DNA of 64,000 nucleotides from CAWBOY01 sp963790585 (GCA_963790585.1 CAWBOY010000002.1:806001-870000); one strand, 5' to 3'; numbered from the stretch's first letter, positions 1 to 8,938 are shown. Notes: a model not told the origin generated them from the sequence alone. A program made the numbers and translations.

Positions 1-319
1 GAGTCGACCGAAGCGCCTCCCGATCAAGCGTCGCTCGATCGACCGCGCAATTCAAATAGGCCAGCATCTCCGCGCGACCGCCGATGAGAGCCCGGACCTC
101 ATCACGCCGATCAAGGGGCAATTTGAATTCCTGAAAACCCTCCGTCCCATAGATCGAATGGAACAGCCCGGCTTTATAAACGTCTTCGGAGCAACCCTGT
201 TGTTTAAGGTAGCGATAGACCGCCGTGAGATGCCCGAAATAGGTATGTTTCGTATGAGGGACGTCACGAACTCCTAGCGAATCCAGGTAATCGATCCAGC
301 GCTGAAAGTCGATGTCCAT
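1..319 (-). CDS. DUF6817-like protein, C-terminus cut by window edge
   Basis: The minus strand is open from an ATG at 317-319 to the left edge, giving 106 residues beginning MDIDFQRWIDYLDSLGV. It contains a His-rich helical pattern (HTKHTYFGHL at about residues 22-31, then AGLFHSIYGTEGF at about 49-61) followed by an R-x-x-x-V-x-x-LIGG segment. This is the pattern I associate with the DUF6817 family, small HD-like helical proteins of unknown reaction; the histidines could bind metal, but that is inference. The 3' end lies outside the window. No Shine-Dalgarno decides the start, and the residues upstream of the ATG do not extend the family pattern. No function beyond the family is claimed. Confidence 0.7.
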   Translation of the reverse strand, partial: MDIDFQRWIDYLDSLGVRDVPHTKHTYFGHLTAVYRYLKQQGCSEDVYKAGLFHSIYGTEGFQEFKLPLDRRDEVRALIGGRAEMLAYLNCAVDRATLDREALRST

Positions 320-483
320 GGGTGTAGTTGACTCCGTCGCACTATAGTCGAGGGTAATACGGTTGGTACCACCCGCACGAACGTAGTGTTCAACAAGAAC
401 AGGGTGCCATGGTATCGCGATGACTTGGGCGCTGCTATGCGTAAATTTGTTCTTTGGAAAGTCTCGTCATGGCGGAAACCTTC

Positions 484-613
484 AGAGCCTATGCGAAAAG
501 CCCCTCTCCGCCGTACTCGGGGGAGAGGGGTTGCGGTGAGAGGGCCGGTTTTCGACAGATTTACCCCCCTCACCCGAGTACGGGGGAGAGGGGGGGTACA
601 CCGGATAGGCTCT
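484..613. repeat. Composite inverted repeat (nested hairpins)
   Basis: An outer 9-base inverted repeat, AGAGCCTAT (484-492) and ATAGGCTCT (605-613), encloses two G/C-rich arms around 501-530 and 565-592. Each arm is built on CCCCTCTCC and GGGGGAGAGGGG with a CGTACTC or GAGTACG core, and each is itself an imperfect palindrome. The stretch 320-800 otherwise shows no convincing coding region. The outer arm resembles that of the element at 16593-16665, although the interiors differ. Confidence 0.7.
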
Positions 614-800
614 TAAAACGCTCTTGCTTTATAAGACCAAATATCAGAATTCCGCGCGCAACCAGCGCTTCTCCAATCTAGCGCATCCGGTGAACCTGAA
701 TTGTGGCATCGCCATAACAGCGAATTTGTTCGTACCTATCGAATGTCATAGACAAGGGCGCGCTTGCTTCAGCTCTGTTTGCCGAGTAGTCTGTACCGCC

Positions 801-3800
801 ATGACTACTCACCCATTAGCAAGTTATCTAAACGATTGCCGATCCCGACGAGGCACCGGAGCGACTACCGGCGAAACCAGCCTCTATCCACCGCTGGAAG
901 CTCTCCTCAACGCTGTTGGCCACACTCTGAAGCCGCGTGTTCGCTGCTTCATGAGCCTGAAAAACCAGGGTGCTGGCCTACCCGATGGCGGCTTGTTCAC
1001 GCCGGACCAGATTCCACGCGGCACCGATGAATTGCCAGCTGGCCAAACACCCAGTCGCGGCGTCATCGAATGCAAGAAACCCAAGGAAGACGTCCTCGCC
1101 ATAGCCGAAACCGCTCAAGTTTCGTCCTATTGGGATCGCTATAATCAGGTTCTCGTCACGAACTATCGCGACTTCCTCCTGATTGGCCGCGACGACCACG
1201 GCAAACCGGTTCGGCACGAGTTCTATCGTCTGGCGGCGACCGAAAAGGACTTCTGGCAACGGCCCATCGAATCCACCGTCCTCGAGCACGGCGACCGGCT
1301 ACTCGACTTCCTCAAGCGCTGCTGCGCCGCCCGGCTCCTCTGACTGATCCCAAAGATGTTGCCTGGTTCTTGGCCAGCTATGCACGGGACGCGCGGGGCA
1401 GGGTCGAGCACACTGCCGCCCATAAGCCGGTGGAGACCGTTCGCAAAGCTCTCGAAGATGCCCTTGGCCTCAAGGTGACTGATGCCAAGGGCGAGCACTT
1501 TTTTCAGTCTACTCTCGTGCAAACGCTCTTTTATGGCGTGTTCGCGGCCTGGGTCTTGTGGCATCGCTCGCATCTGGCGGCCACGGAACGCTTCGATTGG
1601 GAAAAAGTGGTCGCTACTTGCACGTGCCTATCCTGCGCAAGCTGTTCCGCGAATTGACCGATACCGTCCAGCTCGACGCCTGGGAGAACTTGACCGAAGT
1701 GATGAATTGGGCCGGTGAGACGCTGAATCGAGTGGATCGACCCGCATTCTTCGCCAAGTTCCAAGATGCGGAGGCGGTCCAGTATTTCTATGAGCCATTC
1801 TTGGAGGCGTTCGACCCGGACTTGCGCAAGCAGCTTGGCGTCTGGTATACCCCGCCGGAGATCGTCAAATATATGGTCGCGCGGGTCGATCAGGTTCTCA
1901 AGTCGGACTTCAACCGCCCAGATGGTTTAGCCGATACCGGCGTCTACGTCCTCGATCCTTGCTGCGGCACCGGGGCGTATCTTGTCGAAGTCCTCAACAC
2001 GATCGCCGCCACGCTCACGGAAAAGGGCGAGGAAGGCCTTCTCGCGGGCCGACTCAAGCAGGCGGCTACCGAACGAGTGTTTGGGTTCGAGATCCTGCCA
2101 GCCCCGTTTGTAGTCGCTCATTTACAACTTGGCCTATTCCTCCAACAACACGGGACCGCCCTGGACGAGAAGCGCCACGAACGAGCGTCCGTCTACTTGA
2201 CCAATGCCTTGACAGGCTGGAAGCCGCCCACTGGGCCGAAACAAAAACTCCTATTCCCCGAGATGGAGGAGGAACGGGACAAAGCCGACCGGGTCAAGCA
2301 GGAGTTCCCGATCCTGGTGGTTCTCGGCAATCCACCTTACAACGGCTTCGCCGGGCTGCCCGCTGAGGAAGAGGCCGGGCTGGTCGAACCGTACCGCACG
2401 ACAAAAACCGCGCCGAAGCCACAAGGCCAGGGATTGAACGACCTCTATGTCCGCTTCTTCCGCGTCGCCGAGCGCTGCATCACCGAAAGACACGTACAAC
2501 ATGGCATTGTTTGTTACATCTCCAACTACTCGTGGTTGGATGGACGGTCCCACACTGGAATGCGGGAGCGATTCTATGATGAATTCGATCAAATTTGGAT
2601 CGACTATCTACATGGCAATCGGACCGTCTCCGAGTACGCCCCGGATGGACAGACTAGTGAAACAGTCTTTGCTATGCGCGGTAGTTCTCCGGGAATCAAG
2701 GTCGGTACGGCGATTACGCTCTTGGCACGAACTGAAAACCACGCCACTCCGGCAAAGATCTATTACCGGGATTGGGACCAGGCAAAAGCTGACGAGAGAC
2801 GTAATGTGTTGCTGAGAAGCATCGACGAAGTTCATCGAGAAGGAAAATGTAAGACGCTCGATCCAGATCCATTTTATAGCTTAACTTTCCGCCCTTTAAC
2901 AGCCGCGGCTTCATATTCCGATTGGCCACTTCTAGTAGAAATCTTCCCAATTTCATTCCCAGGGGCAAACACAGCAAAAGACGATTTACTCGTTGGGATT
3001 CAACGTGAACATGTGTCCCGTCTGCTGGATGATTATTTTGATAGTTCCATAAGCTTTGAGGATCTTGCAATTACGTATCCCAGAATTGCGAAGGACTCAG
3101 CCACGTATAACGGAAAAAAGATCCGCGCCAGTCTCCTAAAGGTGGGCCGAAGTACGGCGAAGCTCATTCGGTTTGCCTATCGGCCGTTCGATTTCAGGTG
3201 GCTTTTCTGGGAGGGCCAAACAAAGCTACTTGATCGTGGTCGGCCGGATTACCAAACGCATCTATTTCCCACCAATCCATGGTTATCCGCTGTTCCACAG
3301 AATCGAAAGCAATTCGATCCGCCGAGTGTTTCCACATCGATGGCTTGCTATCACCTCGTTGAACGTGGTGCATTAATGTTCCCGATGATGCTGGCTACTC
3401 CTAACTCACCTGACAATATGTTCACCCAAGGCATCGAGAACTCGCTAAAATTGGGCGACCACTACACCAATTTAAGCCTCGATGGCTTTTCATATTTGAG
3501 TCTGTTCAAGGGAGTCGCCGACCATCCGCATCTTTTTAACCATGCGATAGCCATCATGCATGCGCCAGATTATGCACAAGAGAATGGAGACGCGCTCCGC
3601 CAAGATTGGCCCCGCGTCCCTCTTCCAGCTTTACGCTCCGATCTTCTCACATCCGCCGATCTGGGTCGGCTCGTAACTGCCTTGCTCGACCCAGAGACTC
3701 CGGTAGACGGCATAACCGCCGGAAAAGTACGCCCTGAATTGCGTGTCATCGGCAGTGCCACGCGAGTCGGAGGCGGGCAGCTCAGCGGGGCTGACTTCGC

Positions 3801-4200
3801 CGTCAATGCCCGCTGGGGCATCAGCGGCAAGGGCGGGATCACCATGCCGGGCAAAGGCCGACTCACCGAGCGGTCCTTCACCCCCGAAGAGGCAGACGCT
3901 CTCGGCGAAGCTGGAGTCGCTCTGCTTGGGCCTGATACGCTGGATGTCTTTCTCAACGACACCGCCTTCTGGCGTAATGTGCCTCGTAAAGTGTGGGAAT
4001 ACACTCTCGGCGGCTATCAGGTGCTCAAGAAATGGCTCTCCTATCGGGAACAAGCCCTGCTCGGTCGGCCATTGACCGTGGATGAAGTTGGCTACATCAC
4101 CCAGGTAGTCCGCCGTATTACGGCCTTGGTGCTTCTCGGGCCTGAATTGGATGCGAACTACCGCCGGGTCAAAGCGGCAACGTATTCCTGGCCGCGCTGA
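801..4200 (+). CDS. Type IIG/ISP-like restriction enzyme-methylase, two frameshifts
   Basis: Three overlapping frames together encode one enzyme of about 1,130 residues. The first part (801-1343) carries a PD-(D/E)xK nuclease signature: LPDGG, then VIECKKP about 35 residues later. The second (read to about 1607) has KDVAWFLASYARDARGRVEH and FFQSTLVQTLFYGVF, a conserved linker of this family. The third (about 1607-4200) is an N6-adenine methylase with QLGVWYTPPEIV, motif I DPCCGTGAYLVEVL and motif IV GNPPYNGFAG, followed by a long target-recognition region. No helicase domain is seen, so it is closer to type IIG than to helicase-bearing type ISP enzymes. Both joins need one added base: near 1312, where GCGCTGCTG would read RLLR with one more C, and in the A5 run near 1604. 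Start ATG 801 is chosen because the nuclease domain begins soon after. It would cut and methylate DNA if the frames are in fact intact. Confidence 0.85.
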
Positions 4201-4416
4201 ACTCTCCTGACGTGGCAAGGTCGCCCTAACCAGCGACGAGCGTGGCCACAGTTCGGGCTACCCCCCCTTGAACTGCCAAGTTTGCCATCATGCGATTGAC
4301 GACGTGTATCCGAACTTTCGAGATTCAGCATTGTCTAATATGAGTGCGACCGTGCGTAGCCAACGAGGGTATAATGACAGAAATGGACGTTTTCTCTATG
4401 GGGAGGGCCACGGCCG

Positions 4417-5277
4417 ATGAGCATTCGGGATCGAATCGAAGATAGCAAATTATTGTTCGATGCAGGAAAACTGGAAGGAGCGCTGATCTCAATCCTGATA
4501 GCCGTGGCTGGTACATCACGAAAGCGGTATCCGGCTAAAGCAATGAAAGACCGAGAGGCGTTTGTAAAGTTCCTCGTTGACGAACGATCGAAGCTCTCAG
4601 GTGGACAGGAGGTCAATATCAGTTTCCGAGGGGTTCCGATCACTCTTGAGAATTTACTCTATAAACTCGTCCGAAGCAGCCTCGTACATGAGGCCGCTCT
4701 GGATGAGCACATCTCGTTTGAGTACGGAGACTTCCTTGTGGATAAAAGAGGTACGACCGAGTATTTCACGTTCTCAAGTGAACTTGCTCTACGTTTATCA
4801 TATGTAGTCGTAAGCGCGCCGGAAAACAAAAATGTGTTTTCTGAAGCCATATACGACCGATTACCTGAACCGATTGATCTTAAACGTATGTGTATTGTAA
4901 AATACCAATATGGCGATCAGCATTTCGAGATGTACTGTTCAGCCTGTTCCATTCAAGAAGAGGTCTGGATAGATACCGGTGAATTGATTACATGGTTGCA
5001 TGCCTGTTGCCTCCAAAGCTTTGGAGGAATAGTACCAAACACAAATTCTCTGCGGCTATTGATACCTACGAAATATATAGTGAGTATCAAGCCCGGTCCT
5101 GAATTCCTTCGGACAAGAAAAAGGACCGGTGAAATCGGGTTCTTTCTACCGGATAAGCCAGCGCCGAAAGACGCACTTTCTCTGTCGGAAATAGTGAAAA
5201 GTATCTCCAATTTGCAAATCGAGTTGGTCGAGACCGTTGTTGCTCTGCGTCGACCCCATTATGAGATTGCAATTTGA
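4417..5277 (+). CDS. Unknown protein with HEPN-like N-terminus
   Basis: This 286-residue protein is not recognised with confidence. Its first 70 residues (DRIEDSKLLFDAGKLEGALISILIAV followed by SRKRYP and a basic DREAFVKFL segment) look like the helical start of HEPN-type proteins, which include toxins and defence-associated ribonucleases. The diagnostic R-x4-6-H motif is not clear, so this is a weak suggestion. The middle has two Cys pairs (CSACS near residue 172 and CC near 194). The gene appears more AT-rich than its neighbours, suggesting recent acquisition. It follows the restriction-methylase gene by 216 bases and precedes two toxin-antitoxin modules, so a defence-related role is plausible from context only. 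No transmembrane segment or signal peptide is apparent. Confidence 0.6.
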   Translation: MSIRDRIEDSKLLFDAGKLEGALISILIAVAGTSRKRYPAKAMKDREAFVKFLVDERSKLSGGQEVNISFRGVPITLENLLYKLVRSSLVHEAALDEHISFEYGDFLVDKRGTTEYFTFSSELALRLSYVVVSAPENKNVFSEAIYDRLPEPIDLKRMCIVKYQYGDQHFEMYCSACSIQEEVWIDTGELITWLHACCLQSFGGIVPNTNSLRLLIPTKYIVSIKPGPEFLRTRKRTGEIGFFLPDKPAPKDALSLSEIVKSISNLQIELVETVVALRRPHYEIAI

Positions 5278-5331
5278 GACAAATCGAGTCCGTAGTCATG
5301 CCAGAGAGATGATCCTCATAATAACAACCTG

Positions 5332-5374
5332 CCGTCGCCCTTAACGGCCCGCTACAATAGTTGCCAGAAGGAGG
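5332..5374 (+). promoter_or_regulatory. Promoter, operator palindrome and RBS of first TA module
   Basis: A -10-like TACAAT sits at 5353-5358. Just upstream is a 16-base imperfect palindrome, CCGT (5332-5335) and ACGG (5344-5347). A strong Shine-Dalgarno (AAGGAGGG, about 5367-5374) lies 8 bases before the antitoxin ATG. The same arrangement with the same spacing recurs at 6034-6074 before the second module. An autoregulatory operator bound by the antitoxin is inferred. Confidence 0.5.
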
Positions 5375-5382
5375 GATGATCC

Positions 5383-5598
5383 ATGACCACCATCATTTCC
5401 GGCGTCGTAACCAACGGCGTCGTCGTACCCATTTCACCGTTGGCCGAAGGGGCGCACGTTTCGATACATCTCGACGACGCGACAGAGATCCCGCCGGATT
5501 TGCAGGCGGAATTTGATAACTGGGAGCGCGCTGGCGCGGGCACTATCGAAATGGTCGAGCGTCTTGCTGAGGAGATGGAAGCCGATGAAAAAAGGTGA
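5383..5598 (+). CDS. Antitoxin of MazEF-like module
   Basis: This 71-residue protein begins MTTIISGVVTNGVVVPISPL and ends with an acidic helix (ERLAEEMEADEKR). The N-terminal strand pattern (MTTI-x-x-VV-x-NG-x-V) is shared with the antitoxins at 6085 and 46517 in this window and resembles a small beta-rich domain of planctomycete and cyanobacterial antitoxins. The acidic tail is the expected toxin-binding part. Its last 14 bases overlap the start of the MazF-like toxin gene, as is usual for translational coupling. A good Shine-Dalgarno supports the start. It should neutralise the toxin encoded at 5585 and probably represses its own promoter. Confidence 0.75.
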   Translation: MTTIISGVVTNGVVVPISPLAEGAHVSIHLDDATEIPPDLQAEFDNWERAGAGTIEMVERLAEEMEADEKR

Positions 5599-5923
5599 AA
5601 TGTGGCGGGAGCTGATTCCACCTGCACCCGGGCATGCCCAGACAGGAGAGCGGCCCGCCGTCATTTTGCAAGAACTGGCCTTTAACAACTCGCTTCCGAC
5701 GACGTTGACCGTTCCTTTGACCAGCCAATTGGCCACAACCCGATTTGTCGGCACTTTGGTCATTCAGCCCGATGGCCTAAATGGACTTACCGCCACCTCA
5801 GTCGCACTTGTTTTCCAAATGCGCACTCTCGATAAGCGAAATTGTCTCAAGCCAATGGGGATCCTCGATTTGGCAACCCTCGATCAAATCTATGACGTGC
5901 TAGATTTATTGACGGGACGCTGA
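5585..5923 (+). CDS. MazF/PemK-family mRNA interferase toxin
   Basis: This 112-residue protein begins MKKGEMWRELIPPAPGHAQTGERPAVIL, the standard MazF opening (G-x-x-W and the G-x-RPAVIL strand of the SH3-like barrel). Later features fit the fold: TTLTVPLTSQ, a FQMRTLDK segment corresponding to the conserved D-Q-x-R-x-x-D-x-x-R loop, and a final helix LDQIYDVLDLLTG. Length is typical of the family. Such toxins cleave mRNA at short sequence motifs in the cytoplasm. The ATG at 5585 lies inside the antitoxin gene; an upstream in-frame ATG would extend the protein but lacks the family start. No inactivating change is visible. Confidence 0.85.
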   Translation: MKKGEMWRELIPPAPGHAQTGERPAVILQELAFNNSLPTTLTVPLTSQLATTRFVGTLVIQPDGLNGLTATSVALVFQMRTLDKRNCLKPMGILDLATLDQIYDVLDLLTGR

Positions 5924-6033
5924 ACGTAGCAGCATCCTCGATCTCACCAGCCGAAAACCCGTAGCCTTCGATAGCCCTGTCAAAGCGCATATTTCGGATC
6001 GGCAATATACGCATTACCACCTTCAGCCGAATA

Positions 6034-6074
6034 CCGTTGCCTTGAACGGCTTGTTACAATAAACGCCAATAGGA
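6034..6074 (+). promoter_or_regulatory. Duplicate promoter/operator of second TA module
   Basis: CCGTT (6034-6038) and AACGG (6045-6049) form a palindrome that ends 5 bases before a -10-like TACAAT (6055-6060), followed by AGGAGGA near 6070-6076. Base order and spacing match the site at 5332-5374, so the two modules appear to share a duplicated regulatory region. Confidence 0.5.
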
Positions 6075-6084
6075 GGAATGATCC

Positions 6085-6357
6085 ATGACCACCATCGTTT
6101 CCGGCGTCGTAACTAACGGCGTCGTCGTGCTTAATTCGCCGTTGCCGGAAGGTACACACGTCGAAGTTCGCTTGGCGACCGACGCAGAAGCGAACACGAA
6201 TCCGCTCTTAAGTTTCTCCGGGCACCTCGATCCGAATGATCCGATGGAGCGTGAGTTTAGGGACGAGCTGGCTCGCATGCGGCGCGAAGATCTCGAACAA
6301 ACGCTGCGGGAGGATGGCCAGGAATGCTCCAATTCCTCCTCGACACCGACCATCTGA
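6085..6357 (+). CDS. Antitoxin of VapBC-like module
   Basis: This 90-residue protein has nearly the same N-terminus as the antitoxin at 5383 (MTTIVSGVVTNGVVVLNSPL, then an EG-x-HV segment) but a different C-terminal half: GHLDPNDPMEREFRDELARMRREDLE, an acidic and basic helix suited to binding a PIN toxin. The last residues are read through the beginning of the overlapping vapC relic. Because the partner toxin is broken, this antitoxin may now be an orphan. It may still bind its own operator or that of the neighbouring module; this is inference. Confidence 0.7.
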   Translation: MTTIVSGVVTNGVVVLNSPLPEGTHVEVRLATDAEANTNPLLSFSGHLDPNDPMEREFRDELARMRREDLEQTLREDGQECSNSSSTPTI

Positions 6358-6471
6358 CGTTGTACCAAAATCGCCGCCGTTGCCTTGACGAACGGCTTGA
6401 CCGTGTTGACGCGCAACCGTGGCGACTTTGCTCGCATCCTTGGATTGGCGTTGGAAGATTGGTCTGTCTAA
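6324..6471 (+). pseudogene. vapC (PIN toxin) relic with internal deletion
   Basis: The frame from ATG 6324 gives the correct PIN-domain opening MLQFLLDTDHLTLYQ, including the first catalytic Asp. It then jumps into another frame, where IAAVALTNGLTVLTRNRGDF and ARILGLALEDWSV plus a stop (6469-6471) are the correct end of a VapC toxin. Roughly 70-80 internal codons, with the middle acidic residues, are missing relative to the usual length of about 130, and the join is out of frame. This is a real deletion, not a one-base read error. The remnant cannot fold as an active ribonuclease. Confidence 0.75.
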
Positions 6472-6479
6472 GTCAAAGC

Positions 6480-6745
6480 GGCACGCCGTTTCCAAACGGA
6501 CTTAGGTGGACAGTCCGCGTGTGTTCTGTGTGTGTGTTTCAGCGCAATGCAATCCATTAAGTGCTTTACGTGCCGAGAGTTAGCGAAAGCGCGGCTCGAT
6601 TGCGCCTCGGCCGAGGCGCAATCGAGAGAGTGTCCATGCCGGAATAAAAAGGCGATAAGACAGAGCCTTCCGACACGGCTGCCCCGAGGATCGGGAATTC
6701 GTTCGCTGGGGTTATGGGGGGGGTCGAATGAAACGAATTTTGGCC
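6480..6745. repeat. Dispersed intergenic repeat, copy A
   Basis: Two blocks are shared with the region 49796-49978. One (about 6698-6740) reads, on the minus strand, AATTCGTTTCATTCG, a C-rich run, ATAACCCC and CGAACGAATT. The other (about 6500-6560) includes TTAATGGATTGCATTGCGC and ACACACACAGAACA on the minus strand. The spacer between the blocks differs in length and sequence between copies. No gene is supported in 6472-6836. Confidence 0.6.
6595..6626. repeat. Perfect 32-base palindrome
   Basis: The half site CTCGATTGCGCCTCGG (6595-6610) is followed without a spacer by its exact reverse complement (6611-6626). It sits in the variable centre of the dispersed repeat at 6480-6745. Confidence 0.85.
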
Positions 6746-6836
6746 GTCTCGTCCGTCTTGCCAAAATGGCCTCTCGTTACCTATCTTCACATGAGTGCGC
6801 CTTCTGACCTCATGAACTCTCGAACGGCCTTCCTTC

Positions 6837-8894
6837 ATGCTCAATTTGCAGATCGTGCGCGGCAGGGCGATGCCGCTCGGCGCAACGGCTCAACCGGACG
6901 GTGTCAACTTCGCGCTTCTCTGCCGGCACGGCACGTCGGTGTTTCTTGTGCTGTCGTCGTTGGAGAAACCGCAGGAAAACCTTGCTGAAATCGCTTTGCA
7001 TCCGCGCCGCAATCGGACCGGCGACCATTGGCACATTCATGTCGGCGGCTTGCCGCAGGCTTTTTGTTTTGGCTGGCGCGTCGATGGGCCTAAACTGCCG
7101 ACGAGCCGGTTTGACCCGTCGATTACTCTGCTCGATCCGGGAGCGACGGCGCTTTCGGGCGGGGCTGTTTGGGGCAAGTCGGATGAAAGCGGCACCCGAT
7201 CCACTTCGCGGCGCAGCGTATTTCTGCGGCGGAGCTTTAACTGGCAAGAAGATGTGCCGCTGCTCACGCATCTTGAAGACACGGTAGTCTACGAGTTGCA
7301 CGTGCGCGGGTTCACTTGTTCGCCGACTGCGATTGTCTCCAAACCGGGTACGTTTCTTGGATTGATGGAGAAGATTCCCTATTTGAAATCGTTGGGCGTC
7401 ACGGCGATTGAGCTATTGCCGATTCATGAGTTCGACGAGTCAGAGTGTCCGTTCAACAATCCTCAGACCGGAGAGAAACTACGCAATCTCTGGGGCTACA
7501 ACAGCATTGCCTTTGCCGCGCCCAAAGCGTCTTATGCCAGTAGCAGTGAAGAGCATGGTCAGCTCAATGAATTCCGCGAAATGGTGCGCGGGTTTCACTC
7601 GGCGGGCATCGAGATCTATCTCGATGTGGTATTCAATCACACAGGCGAAGGGGACCATCGCGGCCGAACGTATTCGTTCCGCGGTTTAGATAACTCACTC
7701 TATTACATGGTCGGGCCCGATGGCCGTTATCTGAACTTTACGGGCTGTGGCAACACGCTCAATTGCAACCATCCGGTCGTCCGCGGCCTGCTTCTCAACT
7801 GCCTGCGCTTCTGGGTCGGCGAAATGCACGTCGATGGACTTCGCTTCGATCTTGCTTCGGTCCTTGGACGCGATCAGCAGGGGAACGTGCTCCTTGATCC
7901 TCCGGTTATCGAGATGATTGCCGAAGACGGCGTAATGGCGGACACCAAGCTGATCGCCGAGCCCTGGGATGCCGGCGGTCTCTATCAAGTTGGACGATTT
8001 CCTTTCGGCAGGCGTTGGTCGGAGTGGAACGGCAAGTTCCGCGACGATGTACGTCGATTTTGGCGTGGGGATCCGGGCCTGACGAACGCCCTGGCCTTTC
8101 GGGTCTGTGGTTCCTCGGATTTGTACGAGGCGTCTGGCCGGCTACCGCGCCATTCGCTCAATTTCATCACCTGCCATGACGGGTTCACGCTCTGGGACCT
8201 CGTTTCCTACAACCAAAAACACAACATGGCCAACGGTGAGAATAACCAAGATGGTAGCAACGACAATCTGAGCTGGAATTGCGGCGTTGAAGGGCCAACA
8301 GACGACCGAGAGGTTTTGGCGCTCCGCCGCCGTCAGGTGCGCAACTTGGTGGCAACGCTATTTCTATCCCAGGGCGTGCCGATGTTGCTGGGCGGCGACG
8401 AGTTCTTGCGAACACAAGGCGGCAATAATAATGCCTGGTGTCAGGATAACGAGGTCAGTTGGGTCGATTGGACGTTCGAGAAGAAAAATGCCGACTTCCA
8501 TCGCTTCGTCCGCGAACTGATTTCGCTGCGTCGACGCCATGCCGCGTTTCGGCGCACGCGCTTTCTGCGCGAGGGGGAGGTGATATGGCATGGCGTCGAG
8601 GCGTATCAGCCGGATTTCTCGGTTAGTAGTCGGTCGTTGGCAATGGTTCTGGTAGGCGATCGCACCGGACGCGAGGCGGATTGCGATTTTTACATTGTGT
8701 TCAATGCGTGGAGTGGCACCCTGCGTTTTAGCGTGCCGCCCGCGCCCCAAAGTCGGCCATGGCGTCGGATCATCGATACATCGTTGACGTCGCCTCTCGA
8801 TATAGTGCCTTTTGCCGAGGCATCAGTGATCGCCGTCGGTGAACGTTACCCGGTTGCACCATTTTCCCTGGTCGTTCTGTGCGGCGGCGCCTGA
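6837..8894 (+). CDS. glgX: Glycogen debranching enzyme (GlgX/isoamylase type)
   Basis: This 685-residue GH13 protein would hydrolyse alpha-1,6 branches in glycogen in the cytoplasm. An N-terminal beta-sandwich (about residues 10-105, with ATAQPDGVNFALLCRHGTSV) precedes the catalytic barrel. Visible motifs are VYELHVRGFT (151-160), DVVFNHTGEGD (263-273), the nucleophile Asp338 in DGLRFDLAS, the acid/base Glu375 in LIAEPWD, and Asp448 in FITCHDGFTLWDLV. The GENNQDGSNDNLSWNCG stretch is characteristic of GlgX-type enzymes. Length is usual for the family and the frame is intact. ATG 6837 is used, but the Shine-Dalgarno is weak and the ATG at residue 12 is an alternative. The gene stands alone here, without other glycogen genes. 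Confidence 0.9.
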   Translation: MLNLQIVRGRAMPLGATAQPDGVNFALLCRHGTSVFLVLSSLEKPQENLAEIALHPRRNRTGDHWHIHVGGLPQAFCFGWRVDGPKLPTSRFDPSITLLDPGATALSGGAVWGKSDESGTRSTSRRSVFLRRSFNWQEDVPLLTHLEDTVVYELHVRGFTCSPTAIVSKPGTFLGLMEKIPYLKSLGVTAIELLPIHEFDESECPFNNPQTGEKLRNLWGYNSIAFAAPKASYASSSEEHGQLNEFREMVRGFHSAGIEIYLDVVFNHTGEGDHRGRTYSFRGLDNSLYYMVGPDGRYLNFTGCGNTLNCNHPVVRGLLLNCLRFWVGEMHVDGLRFDLASVLGRDQQGNVLLDPPVIEMIAEDGVMADTKLIAEPWDAGGLYQVGRFPFGRRWSEWNGKFRDDVRRFWRGDPGLTNALAFRVCGSSDLYEASGRLPRHSLNFITCHDGFTLWDLVSYNQKHNMANGENNQDGSNDNLSWNCGVEGPTDDREVLALRRRQVRNLVATLFLSQGVPMLLGGDEFLRTQGGNNNAWCQDNEVSWVDWTFEKKNADFHRFVRELISLRRRHAAFRRTRFLREGEVIWHGVEAYQPDFSVSSRSLAMVLVGDRTGREADCDFYIVFNAWSGTLRFSVPPAPQSRPWRRIIDTSLTSPLDIVPFAEASVIAVGERYPVAPFSLVVLCGGA

Positions 8895-8938
8895 CGTTCT
8901 AGTGGCTGAGTCAGAAATCCGTTTGCGAGATTTGCGAG

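Noticed and set aside
1310..1610. Programmed -1 frameshifting in the restriction-methylase gene
   Set aside because: Neither site has a canonical X-XXY-YYZ slippery heptamer with a following hairpin, and similar breaks occur in unrelated genes across the window.
6532..6807. Small open frames in the 6.5-6.8 kb gap as genes
   Set aside because: They are produced by the palindrome and dispersed repeat, read on both strands with similar residues, and have no ribosome site.
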